64,000 nucleotides of DNA from JBPCOI01 sp051000395 (lineage in GTDB: Bacteria; Actinomycetota; Actinomycetes; Mycobacteriales; Jatrophihabitantaceae). The notes under the pieces were generated by a model that was not told the origin of the DNA, made no database searches, and worked only from the letters and a program-made list of their open reading frames with translations. A program made the translations under genes and the position numbers. The DNA lies in contig JBPCOI010000078.1 of assembly GCA_051000395.1 (NCBI GenBank), forward strand, positions 15,852 through 79,851, read 5' to 3'. Below, piece after piece: positions 18,205-26,619 of this stretch (position 1 is its first letter; the number at the start of each line of letters is the position of its first letter).

Positions 18205-19395
18205 TTATCGCGCGTTCGTGGCGGCGGCAATCGTCGCGTCGATGACGCGAGCCACGTCGCCGTCTGACATCGCGCTGTAGATCGGCAGCGAGACCACGCG
18301 CCGGAACTGCGCCGTGGCCACCGGGAAGTCCTCCGGCGCATAGCCGTACTCGGACACGTAGTAACTGTGCAGGTGCAAGGGGATGAAGTGCACCGACGTC
18401 CCGATCCCGGCGGCATTGAGCTCCTCGATGAAGCGGTCGCGTCCGATCGGCGCCCAGTCGTTGAGCCGCAGCAGATACAGGTGCCACGAGGTCTGCACGC
18501 CGTCGGGGACCGTCGGGCATTCGAGCGCATCCAGCCTTGCGAACGCCCTCGTGTACGCCGCTGCGATCTCGGCGCGTCGGGCACTCATCTGCTCGGCACG
18601 CGACAGCTGGACGATGCCCAGCGCGGCCGCCAGGTCGGTGAGGTTGTACTTGTAACCGGCCGCGACGATGTCGTAGGCCCAGCTGCCGCCCTCGGCGTAG
18701 CGCGTCCACGCCTGCCGGCTCAGGCCGTGCAGGCTCATCGAGCGCGCGCGGTCCGCGACGTCCTGGTCCTCGGTGACGAGCATGCCACCCTCGCCAGTGG
18801 TGATCGTCTTCGTTGCGTAGAAGGAGAAGCAGGCGGTGCCCGGGATATCCCCGGGAAGGCTGCCGACCGGGCGGCCTCGGTAGGCGGACGGGAACGCGTG
18901 AGCGGCGTCCTCGACGACCGCCAGGCCGCTGTCGCGGGCCAGCGCCCAGATAGCGTCCATGTCGCACGGGACACCGGCGATGTGCACCGGGACGATCGCC
19001 CGCGGCCGCCCCTGGCGAGCGTCCAACCGAGCCTCGACGGCCTCGCGCAGCCGGCCCGGATCGAGATTGAGCGTGACCGGGTCGATGTCGACGAAGACCG
19101 GGGTGGCGCCGAGATAGCGCACCACCTCCGCCGTGGCCGCGAAGGTGTACGGCGACATGAACACTAGGTCGCCGGGGCGGACGTCGAGAGCCTCCAGGCT
19201 CAGGTGCAGGGCAGCGGTGCACGAGTTGAGCGCGACGGCGTGGGTGGCGCCCACCGATGCGGCGAACTCCTCCTCGAAGCGCCGGGCCTGCTGGCCGGTC
19301 GTCAGCCAGCGCGACTTCAGCACGTCGACGACGGCATCGATCTCGCGCTGCCCGATATCGGGGACAGCGAACGGCAGCGGCTTGTCGGACGTCAT
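18205..19395 (-). CDS. DegT/DnrJ/EryC1/StrS family sugar aminotransferase
   Basis: 396 aa. PLP-dependent fold type I aminotransferase acting on 4-keto (or 3-keto) nucleotide sugars. Visible motifs are SRWLTTGQQARRFEEEFA, ALNSCTAALHLSLEAL, VVEDAAHAFPSAYRG with the PLP-ring Asp, and FSFYATKTITTGEGGML, whose Lys forms the Schiff base. HFIPLHLHSYY near the C-terminus is also typical. It fits an enzyme that aminates the product of the membrane dehydratase at 6723 (PglE/PseC-like). It stands between the GT4 and the Wzy/Wzx fusion in a leftward operon. Confidence 0.92.
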   Translation of the reverse strand: MTSDKPLPFAVPDIGQREIDAVVDVLKSRWLTTGQQARRFEEEFAASVGATHAVALNSCTAALHLSLEALDVRPGDLVFMSPYTFAATAEVVRYLGATPVFVDIDPVTLNLDPGRLREAVEARLDARQGRPRAIVPVHIAGVPCDMDAIWALARDSGLAVVEDAAHAFPSAYRGRPVGSLPGDIPGTACFSFYATKTITTGEGGMLVTEDQDVADRARSMSLHGLSRQAWTRYAEGGSWAYDIVAAGYKYNLTDLAAALGIVQLSRAEQMSARRAEIAAAYTRAFARLDALECPTVPDGVQTSWHLYLLRLNDWAPIGRDRFIEELNAAGIGTSVHFIPLHLHSYYVSEYGYAPEDFPVATAQFRRVVSLPIYSAMSDGDVARVIDATIAAATNAR

Positions 19396-19406
19396 CGCGC
19401 CCTAAC

Positions 19407-22292
19407 CTAGCTGACCGGCTCGGGCACCGGTTGCGCCACGGGGGCGAGCACGAGATCGCCAGTGTCGCCGGTGTCGCTCGTGTCCTCGCCGAGCAGGTCC
19501 AGGCGCCGGTAGGCCACCCAGAACGGGATCGTGGCGGCGACCTGGGCGATGGCAAGCCCCCAGGCCGCTCCTGACGCCCCGGCCGCGTAGGAGCCGGCGA
19601 CCGCGCCCACGAGAACGAGCGCGCCGGTGACCAGAGACAGGCGCAGGATCGAGCCGGACCGGCGGCGTACCAGTAGGGCCACCATGGGTCCCTGCTGGAC
19701 GCAGTTCGCGACGTTCCAGATGATGACGGGAAGCAGCAGCGACTTGGCGACGAACCAGTTCTGTCCGACCACCAGGCGACCGGCGTGGTCGGGTACGAGG
19801 TAGATCAGCAGGCCGAGCAACGTGACGGCCAGGCCGAGCACGATCGACAGGCCGGGGATGAATCGCCGCAGGCGCGGATCGCCGTTGCGGTAGAGCCTGC
19901 TGGCCTCCGGCACCCCGAAGCTGACGGCCGAGGACTGCACCGTCGTGCCGGGTGTCATCAGCGTCCGCGAGGCTGCCAAGCGGCCCAGCGCGACCGTGCC
20001 CGCGATAGCTCCGATCAACGCGAGCGAGATGCGCCCGGCGACCTGCTGCGCGCTGTTTCCGGCGGCGATGCGGCTACCCAGGCTCCAGTGCTCGCGGGTC
20101 CAGGCCCAGGCCTGGTGCACTGCCGGCAGCAAGCGCGCCTGCGCCACGCCGACGACCACTCCGACCCCGGTCCCGGCCGCCCACAGCAGCAAGAGCAACG
20201 CGGTCGAGGCCGCGTGCGGCCTGAGTACGAGGACGTACGCGAGCAGCAGCGTCGCGACCAGGCAGGCGCCGTCGTTGAACACTGCCCGCCACGGTCGGGC
20301 CACCGCGAAGAAGTAGACCCGCCAGCCTTCCTGCACGATGAGCGCCGGCAGCACGACCGCGCTCGCGAGGACCACCGAGCGGCTCTGCCCGTGCACTGCC
20401 AGCGAGCTGGCGGCGGTGATCGCGAAAGCGATCGTGCCGATCACGAGGCAGGCACCCAGCGCCTGCGCTCCGGCCCGCCGCTGCGCGGCGCGGGCGGCTG
20501 CGGAGAAGTTGATGCTCAGCGGGGCGAGGATCAGCGACTTGAGGATGACCTTGACCAGGAACGCGCCGGTGTAGGCGAGCGTGAACTCGCCCACGTGGCT
20601 CACCGACAAGTAGTGCAGCGCCAGGAACAGGACCACGAAGTTCTGCAGGCTGGACAGGGCCTCGTCGGTGAAGGCCGCGATCGCGCGTCCCCGCGCCCCG
20701 CGCAGTGCGTGCGCGGCCAGTCCGCCGCCGGGGACGGGATGGAAGGCGTCCCAGCCATTGGGGCCAGGATCGAACAGACTGTCCGGCCACGCTGGGCTGT
20801 CCACGCCGAGCGCGTGCATTGTGGCCGGTGCGGCCGGCGCCTTCGGCGCGGGCGCTTCGACCGGCTGCGCCGGCGAGGTCCGTGTCGGGGCGGTGAGACC
20901 GGGTGTGGCAGCAATCGGCGCGTGCGCTGCCCGCCGCTTCGAGAGGAAGTACGTCACCAGCACGAATGGCAGCAGCAGCAGCAGGCGCTGGATGTTGCGG
21001 TCGGTCCAGGTCGCGGTACCACCCCACGCGAGGTCACTGATGCTTCCGACCAGAATGGCCAGGCCCACGAAGCTATACACGTCCCGTTGGCTGATCAACG
21101 GCTTGCCGATACGCCGCTCGAGTCGGTTGTCGAGCCAGCGGACGGCCCAGCCGAGCACCGGGATCATGAGGATCAGGCCGAACCAACCGAAGTTGTAATA
21201 CCACTCGCCTTGTGGCATGCACGGCATCGACAGCTTCGTCGTTATCGTCTCGGGGTGCAGATCGAGGGCGAGGACCCGGCCGAACTGCAGCGGCTTGTGC
21301 GGCCACAACTGCCGCGGCACGATCACGATCACCTCGGCGAGCAACGTCGACCCGCCACCCCCGGTCAGGTGCTCGTGGAGCAACTGTCCGACGGTCGCAA
21401 GCGGGTTCACCAAGGAACCCAGACCTGATGCCGACGCCTGCACGGTGTTGTTCGTCGCGCTGGCCAACCTCTGCTGTCCGATCGTCGCGAACAGCGCCAG
21501 CGTGGGTAACACGGTGAGCACGGCGATCGGTTTCACCCGGGTCCGCAACCGATACTGCGCGAGCACCACGGTGGCGATCACCAGCGTCGCGAGCCGCAAC
21601 CTGCCGTATCCGGAGAAGACGACCAGGTAGTAGACGATGAACACGCCGCCCGCCAGACAGGTGCGCACCGGTGTCTGAAGTGCCTTGATACCGCCGCTGA
21701 GCAGCAGCGACGAGGCGAACATGATGACACCCACCTCGGCCGCACAGATGGTGAGACCGCCGAGAGCCGGCCCGGTTCGGTTGAGCGTGGCACCTACAAG
21801 GAACAGGATGGTGCCCACGAACCGCAGACTGGTTGCCTCACCTAGCGAGATCGGCGGACGCACCACGTGCGCAACGGCGCCCGAGCGCATCGACCGTCGC
21901 CAGAAGAGCAGGTACATGGCGGCGGTGGAGGCATAGATCACCAAGCCCGCTTCGAGGATGCTGCCACGCGTTGTGGCGGGCGGAACCTGTCCGGCCCAGT
22001 ACCAGGCTCCGCAGCCGACCATGATTCCGGCGGTGATGCAGTACACCCCCGCGGCCGAGACGCGGCTACCCCCGTGCGTCACGAAAGCCGCGATGCCCGC
22101 GGCGATTGCGGCGATGGCCAGGATGCGCAGTGCGAGGATGTCGTTGCCGCTGTTGGCGATCGCCAGGACTACCGGTGGCACGGCGAGGGAACTCAACTCG
22201 ACCGGCAACCGCCCGATCCCGTGCCTCGGCTGGCCTGGCTCGGGGTCGGGTCGCGCGGCAGGTCGTTCGCGCGGCAGTGACGGCGCAACCAC
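19407..22292 (-). CDS. Fused Wzy-like polymerase and Wzx-like flippase
   Basis: 961 aa, about twice the size of either family. Residues ~1-447 form a multi-helix O-antigen-polymerase-like module, with a large exported loop and the MPQGEWYYNFGWFGLIL segment usual near the end of Wzy proteins. A Pro/Ala-rich cytoplasmic linker (~448-530) follows. Residues ~531-940 form a second multi-helix module of the polysaccharide flippase (MATE-like Wzx) type, starting AIAAFTDEALSSLQNFVVLF and containing LPALIVQEGWRVYFFAVARP. No stop or good internal ribosome-binding site separates the halves. The GTG start has GGAGG about 13 nt upstream. One polypeptide would export the lipid-linked repeat and polymerise it. 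Confidence 0.75.
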   Translation of the reverse strand: MVAPSLPRERPAARPDPEPGQPRHGIGRLPVELSSLAVPPVVLAIANSGNDILALRILAIAAIAAGIAAFVTHGGSRVSAAGVYCITAGIMVGCGAWYWAGQVPPATTRGSILEAGLVIYASTAAMYLLFWRRSMRSGAVAHVVRPPISLGEATSLRFVGTILFLVGATLNRTGPALGGLTICAAEVGVIMFASSLLLSGGIKALQTPVRTCLAGGVFIVYYLVVFSGYGRLRLATLVIATVVLAQYRLRTRVKPIAVLTVLPTLALFATIGQQRLASATNNTVQASASGLGSLVNPLATVGQLLHEHLTGGGGSTLLAEVIVIVPRQLWPHKPLQFGRVLALDLHPETITTKLSMPCMPQGEWYYNFGWFGLILMIPVLGWAVRWLDNRLERRIGKPLISQRDVYSFVGLAILVGSISDLAWGGTATWTDRNIQRLLLLLPFVLVTYFLSKRRAAHAPIAATPGLTAPTRTSPAQPVEAPAPKAPAAPATMHALGVDSPAWPDSLFDPGPNGWDAFHPVPGGGLAAHALRGARGRAIAAFTDEALSSLQNFVVLFLALHYLSVSHVGEFTLAYTGAFLVKVILKSLILAPLSINFSAAARAAQRRAGAQALGACLVIGTIAFAITAASSLAVHGQSRSVVLASAVVLPALIVQEGWRVYFFAVARPWRAVFNDGACLVATLLLAYVLVLRPHAASTALLLLLWAAGTGVGVVVGVAQARLLPAVHQAWAWTREHWSLGSRIAAGNSAQQVAGRISLALIGAIAGTVALGRLAASRTLMTPGTTVQSSAVSFGVPEASRLYRNGDPRLRRFIPGLSIVLGLAVTLLGLLIYLVPDHAGRLVVGQNWFVAKSLLLPVIIWNVANCVQQGPMVALLVRRRSGSILRLSLVTGALVLVGAVAGSYAAGASGAAWGLAIAQVAATIPFWVAYRRLDLLGEDTSDTGDTGDLVLAPVAQPVPEPVS

Positions 22293-22449
22293 GACTGATC
22301 ACCAACCTCCGCTGAGGGCGTGGTTTAGGCGCCTTGCCGGGTCGAGCGCAGCGCCGCACCTTCGCGGCCGAGCGACCAGACGGGTCGCGCCGAAGCAGAT
22401 CCTAGCGCGGGAAATCCAGCGCTGCCGCCCGAGATCGGGAAGCGGAGGC

Positions 22450-23994
22450 CTAGCCGTCCGGGTCGCCTGATCTCTGTGCGGGTGTGAGCGCGTCCGGGTG
22501 CGGGGTTCCGGTCAGCGTCGTGCGCGGATCGACGGGCAGGAAGGTCGGTGCGGTAGGCGACTGCCGGAAATCGAAATCGGCGCTGAGATCACCGAGGATC
22601 TTGGCGTTCTCGCGAACGTCCGGGCGCGGATCCGGCCGACCGTCGGTCGCGGGATCGATGCGCTGGCCGCCGAGGAAGTCGTCCTCGATGAACTTGTCGT
22701 ATGCGTCGAAGGACAGGATCTGATGATCGACGTAGCCCTTCTTCGCATACGGACTGATCACGATCCCGGGGACTCGCAGTCCGTAGCCGTTCTGGTCCAC
22801 CGTCGGCGGCACGACGTGGTCGTAGAAGCCGCCCCAGTCGTCCCAGGCGAGGAAGATCGCCGTCGATTTCCAGTCCGGACCGCGCATGACGGCATTGATC
22901 AGGCTCGTCACGTACGACTGGCCGTAGCTGACCGGCGAGGGCGGGTGCTCGCTGTTCTGACCGGAGGGGATCACCCAGCTGACTGCGGGCAGGGTGCCGC
23001 TCTTGGCCGCGGCGTAGAACCTGGCGGTCGACTGGATGTTGCCTTCCTGCTTGTCTGCCCGGACCGTGTCGAAGTACGGCAGCGGATTCCAGTAACCGGG
23101 AGTCCTGGCGTTCTGCTTGACCGGCGCGCAGGTGATCGCCGAGTCGTTCTGGCAGTCGGGCTCGATGCCGTTGGCGACGTAGTACGCCCACGACACGTGA
23201 TGCCGGTGCAGGAGGTAGGTGAGATCCGTCCAGGCATAGATCGGACGTGAGCCGGCGCCACCCTTGACGGCTGCGGCGTTCGGGAGGCCGGGGTCCGGCG
23301 GTACGCCCGGATTGACGTCCTGGTTCACGCAGGTCATCGGCGCGTTGTGCCGCCCGCATTGTGCCGACCATTCGGACACCATGAACAGGTGGACGGGCAG
23401 GCTGTAGGAGGCGTCCGGCTCGAACATGTGGTCTTGCAGCACGTAGTTCCTGGCGTAATACCAGTAGTTGGGGATGTCGCTGCCGGTGTGGTAGCCCATC
23501 ACGTCGGGCTGATTGGAGTTGGTGCAGGCGGGGTCCTGCGGATCTCCGCACCCATGCTTGGCCAACGCGAGTTCGGTGTTGAAACCGTCCATCTTCCCGC
23601 CGTGGATGTCGGCTGCTGCGTCGTTCGCGCCGTGCGGTCCACCGCCGTTGACGTCGGCGTGATCGGGATAGGGCCGCACGCACGGCTTGTTGTCCGCGGC
23701 GATGACGCAGACGGTGGGCTTGCCGTTGGCCATTCGGATGCCGTCGGCGCCGGGGTAGGTGCCGAAGTAGCTGTCGAACGAGCGGTTCTCCTGCATGATC
23801 ATGATGACGTGCTTGATCACGTGGATCCCGCCAGTGGCGCCCGTCCGCGCCGACCCGAGGACGCGGGGCCCCGGTTCTGCCGCACCGGACGCGGACCCAC
23901 CGGCGGGCTGCCCCGAGGAGGCCGTGCATGCCGCGGCAAGCAGCATCAGCGCACCCGCGACGGCGAGGCCGGCCCTGCTGCGAATGCGAATCAC
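22450..23994 (-). CDS. Exported phosphoesterase lipoprotein (phospholipase C / acid phosphatase family)
   Basis: 514 aa from the GTG at 23994. A lipobox (LMLLAAACTASSG) follows a short basic start, so it is a membrane-anchored lipoprotein. The mature enzyme has MIMQENRSFDSYFGTYPG, the family metal-site signature, then NSEHPPSPVSYGQSYV, FLAWDDWGGFYDHVVPP and GLRVPGIVISPYAKKG. These define the bacterial phosphoesterase family (PLC and AcpA-type acid phosphatases). It may recycle phosphate or phospholipid headgroups outside the cell. It lies 157 bp upstream of the fusion gene's GTG, on the same strand. Confidence 0.9.
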   Translation of the reverse strand: MIRIRSRAGLAVAGALMLLAAACTASSGQPAGGSASGAAEPGPRVLGSARTGATGGIHVIKHVIMIMQENRSFDSYFGTYPGADGIRMANGKPTVCVIAADNKPCVRPYPDHADVNGGGPHGANDAAADIHGGKMDGFNTELALAKHGCGDPQDPACTNSNQPDVMGYHTGSDIPNYWYYARNYVLQDHMFEPDASYSLPVHLFMVSEWSAQCGRHNAPMTCVNQDVNPGVPPDPGLPNAAAVKGGAGSRPIYAWTDLTYLLHRHHVSWAYYVANGIEPDCQNDSAITCAPVKQNARTPGYWNPLPYFDTVRADKQEGNIQSTARFYAAAKSGTLPAVSWVIPSGQNSEHPPSPVSYGQSYVTSLINAVMRGPDWKSTAIFLAWDDWGGFYDHVVPPTVDQNGYGLRVPGIVISPYAKKGYVDHQILSFDAYDKFIEDDFLGGQRIDPATDGRPDPRPDVRENAKILGDLSADFDFRQSPTAPTFLPVDPRTTLTGTPHPDALTPAQRSGDPDG

Positions 23995-24111
23995 CCACCA
24001 ATCCCGTCGAGCACGCGAGTGATCACCGTAGCCGCTGGCAAACGCGAGGCGGGACGGGGTCTGCTCACATCGCGGAGCACAGCGTCGGTTCCGGTGTGGG
24101 AGGGCGACGGG

Positions 24112-24462
24112 GTGACCGCGGCGGAGATCGACGCGTATCTGGCGCAACTGCCAGAGCCCAAGCGTGGCACGTTGCAGGCAGTGCGCGAGTCGATCCGTCG
24201 GGTGCTGCCGGAGGCCGAGGAAGGCATCTCGTATCGGATGCCGGCATTCCGGTTGGACGGCAAGGTCGTTGCGGGGTTCGCCGCGTTCACCAACTACGTG
24301 AGCTACTTGCCGCACAGCGGGTCGGTGCTCGCCGAGCTCGCGTCGATCTTGGGCGGCTTCGAACAGACCAAGAGTTGGCTGCATTTCCCGGTCGAGACCC
24401 CGCTGCCCGACGCGCTCGTCGCGCAACTCGTCGAGGCCAAGCTGCGCCAGCTCGGACACTGA
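24112..24462 (+). CDS. DUF1801 / YdhG-like small protein
   Basis: 116 aa from the GTG at 24112, which has GGGAGGG about 7 nt upstream; the open frame continues far upstream but there is antisense to the phosphoesterase. AEIDAYLAQLPEPKRGTLQA and the GISYRMPAFRLDGKVVAGFA core match the DUF1801 (YdhG/YjhQ, frataxin-like fold) family. ISYRMPAF is its hallmark. The function is not settled; some members are called iron chaperones by fold. It stands alone between two leftward genes. Confidence 0.85.
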   Translation: MTAAEIDAYLAQLPEPKRGTLQAVRESIRRVLPEAEEGISYRMPAFRLDGKVVAGFAAFTNYVSYLPHSGSVLAELASILGGFEQTKSWLHFPVETPLPDALVAQLVEAKLRQLGH

Positions 24463-24549
24463 TCGGTGGGTCGGCCCGAATCGAATAGGCCCGCACGGCG
24501 AGCGCCCCGACTACGACCGCCACCGACGTCGATCTCGTAGCCACTGCGG

Positions 24550-25419
24550 TCAGTACCCGTACCGCGCCCGCAGGGGCAGCGTTATCGCCTCGACGAGGCG
24601 ACGTTCGCGCGCCGGCATCTGCCCCTTCCACCGGTCGTCGATCTGAATGGCACGGCTGGGATCGAAGCGCCACGGGTTGCCGGCGATGGCGTGCCCGCCT
24701 GAGACAGCCTCGACCGCCGGTGGCGGCTTCAGGCCGAGCCGTTCGCAGCTCGCGTACGGATCGGCGACCAGGTCCTCGTAGCGGATGCGGGCCGCCTGGC
24801 GGGGCGATTGCCTGGCCATTCGCTCGAACGCCAGGTTGTAGCTCAGCCAGTTGACCGCCGAGCGAGCGGGCGCGTGCTGCGGCATCAGCTGCCCGCTCAT
24901 CGACGGATCGGGCTTGGGGCGGCTCAGCGAGAAGGCGACCGCCCGCGGATCGCGTACCAGCTGGAGCACCCGCAGGCTCCTCGGCAGCCGATCGGCGACG
25001 ACGACCGTGGACGCGACCTTCGAGCTGTCGACCAGCGCGCTCGCTCCGCTGACTGCCGTGATCGCCTCCTCGGTCCTGCGCCGCAGCTCCACGGCGTCCG
25101 CCGGCACGAGCGCACTGAGGCCGCGGACGATGGTCGCGCGCTGCGACGGCTCGCCGGACTCCACCCGGGCCGCCTCGGCAGCGGACGTCAGGCCGGTCCG
25201 GCCGAGCACGAGGTCCTGCACCGGTCCCCAGACCGGACACTCACGCAACACCACGCCGCAGGTGCACAGCCGGCCGTTGACGAACGATCTCCAGAGCAGG
25301 TGCAGTTCCCCGGCGTTGAAGCCGCCGGTGGCCAGTGAGACCAGGCCAGCCAGCAGCGTCGAGCCCGAGCGGACCGATCCGCCGATGTACCACAGGGGCG
25401 GCGTGGCGACGCTGGGCAT
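24550..25419 (-). CDS. Sulfotransferase family protein
   Basis: 289 aa from the ATG at 25419, which has AAAGGGA 6 nt upstream. The phosphosulfate loop is YIGGSVRSGSTLLAGLV; LVDSSKVASTVVV and LQLVRDPRAVAFSLSRPK cover the 3'-phosphate site; RIRYEDLVADPYASCERL follows. A cysteine group (RLCTCGVVLRECPVW) near residue 50 is characteristic of a subset of actinobacterial sulfotransferases. It is the third sulfotransferase of the region, separate from the rightward operon. Confidence 0.85.
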   Translation of the reverse strand: MPSVATPPLWYIGGSVRSGSTLLAGLVSLATGGFNAGELHLLWRSFVNGRLCTCGVVLRECPVWGPVQDLVLGRTGLTSAAEAARVESGEPSQRATIVRGLSALVPADAVELRRRTEEAITAVSGASALVDSSKVASTVVVADRLPRSLRVLQLVRDPRAVAFSLSRPKPDPSMSGQLMPQHAPARSAVNWLSYNLAFERMARQSPRQAARIRYEDLVADPYASCERLGLKPPPAVEAVSGGHAIAGNPWRFDPSRAIQIDDRWKGQMPARERRLVEAITLPLRARYGY

Positions 25420-25485
25420 CGAGTCCCTTTCGTGCGCGAGGATCGGGGGCGGACGGTGCGCTCCCGGCGGCACGTGAGGATAGCG

Positions 25486-26499
25486 CTACGAGAACGGCGC
25501 GAAGCCGGTCGCACCCGCGGTGACCGAGAGCACCTGGACGTCGCCGTCCGTCGCCGCCGGATGGCGCACCTGGAATCCGGCGAGCGTCCCCCAGTGCTGC
25601 GCGATCGCCGGGTCGGTGAAGGTCTGAGTCGCGCCCGGGTAGTCGACCGTGACCGACGAGTTCGCCAGGTCGACGCTCATGACCGTATGGTACACGGTCT
25701 GCGCGTCGGTCGTCAGCGGCGTTGCGAACTGGCCGCTGGCCAGGTCCACCAAGGCGCTCCCGGCCTGGGCATAGAAGAGCACCCATCCGCCTGGATACAC
25801 CGCGAACTGCACGGAGCTGTAACCGAAACTCCGCGTACACACGCCGACTACGGCATTCTCGCGGCGCGTCGCACCCGGCGTGAAGACGTAGCTCATCCCG
25901 ACGACCGTCGGCGCGACCGGGCCTGGCGCGGTGAGCACCGGCGCTCCGTCCGGGCCGAAGTTGGCGGGGTTGCCACGAACCATGCGCTCGTTCCGGATCA
26001 CGAGTCGGGTGTTACCCGGGTCGAACTGCACGGCGTAGGGCTGGCCCCATGGTGAAGAGTCACCGTTCAGGTTCCGATCCGAACGACGGAAGGCGTCCGA
26101 CATCCCCGGACCGGGAGGGCCCGGGGGCTGGGAGGGGGGCGGCGGGACGTAGGTGCTCGGGTCGGGCGCGGCCGGCGTGCTGCCGCCTTGCCCTGCCCCC
26201 GTAGCGGGACGGTTGCCGGGCCCGCCTGCTGTCGTGCGGGCACTCCTCGACGGCGCGAGCGTGCGACGAGCAGCCGGCGGTCGCGATAGCGACGCGCGGC
26301 GGTGAACCGACGACGACCGCGGACGAAGCAACGCGGTGCCGGCCGCGCGTGGCGATGCGGGCGAGCTGGCTTGCGGCGATGGCTGCTGGGCGCCGCGGCC
26401 CACCGTGACGCCGAGCGCGATAGCAGCCGTCAATCCGACGGCAGCGACCGCCGCCGCGGCTGAGCGCCAGTTGCCGGCGCTGACCCCCACCCGGTCCAC
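25486..26499 (-). CDS. Exported protein, paralogue 2 of the three-member family
   Basis: 337 aa from the GTG at 26499. One N-terminal membrane helix (about residues 12-32) is followed by a ~100-residue Pro/Ala/Ser/Arg-rich linker. The conserved domain (about 130-337) contains SDAFRRSDRNLNG, LVIRNERMVRGNP, GAPVLTAPGP, SSVTVDYPGA and HPAATDGDVQVLS. These align with paralogues at 8674 and 26620. The long linker would hold the domain away from the membrane. It is divergent from paralogue 3 across 120 bp, and both have leaderless-type promoters. Function unknown. Confidence 0.7.
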   Translation of the reverse strand: MDRVGVSAGNWRSAAAAVAAVGLTAAIALGVTVGRGAQQPSPQASSPASPRAAGTALLRPRSSSVHRRASLSRPPAARRTLAPSRSARTTAGGPGNRPATGAGQGGSTPAAPDPSTYVPPPPSQPPGPPGPGMSDAFRRSDRNLNGDSSPWGQPYAVQFDPGNTRLVIRNERMVRGNPANFGPDGAPVLTAPGPVAPTVVGMSYVFTPGATRRENAVVGVCTRSFGYSSVQFAVYPGGWVLFYAQAGSALVDLASGQFATPLTTDAQTVYHTVMSVDLANSSVTVDYPGATQTFTDPAIAQHWGTLAGFQVRHPAATDGDVQVLSVTAGATGFAPFS

Positions 26500-26505
26500 G
26501 AGCGG

Positions 26506-26511
26506 AACCTA
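26506..26511 (-). promoter_or_regulatory. Leaderless -10 box TAGGTT
   Basis: On the minus strand TAGGTT is followed by 6 nt and the GTG start at 26499; no ribosome-binding site is present. It is back to back with the box at 26608 in a 120-bp divergent promoter region. Confidence 0.5.
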
Positions 26512-26607
26512 CCCGCGCGTCGCCGGACCCGCCTGTGGATCTCCAGCACGTCCTCGGCCGGGACGCCGGGGCGCCTCCAGCTGCTCCGGTGGCAGTGCCG
26601 CGACGGG

Positions 26608-26613
26608 TAGGAT
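26608..26613 (+). promoter_or_regulatory. Leaderless -10 box TAGGAT
   Basis: TAGGAT, then GCGCGC, then the GTG at 26620: the same layout as at 13605 and 36051. No ribosome-binding site precedes the GTG. Confidence 0.5.
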
Positions 26614-26619
26614 GCGCGC

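Noticed and set aside
19407..22292. Two separate genes (polymerase and flippase) with an internal start
   Set aside because: The internal ATG at 20819 has no ribosome-binding site and there is no stop in the linker, so one fused protein is the simplest reading.
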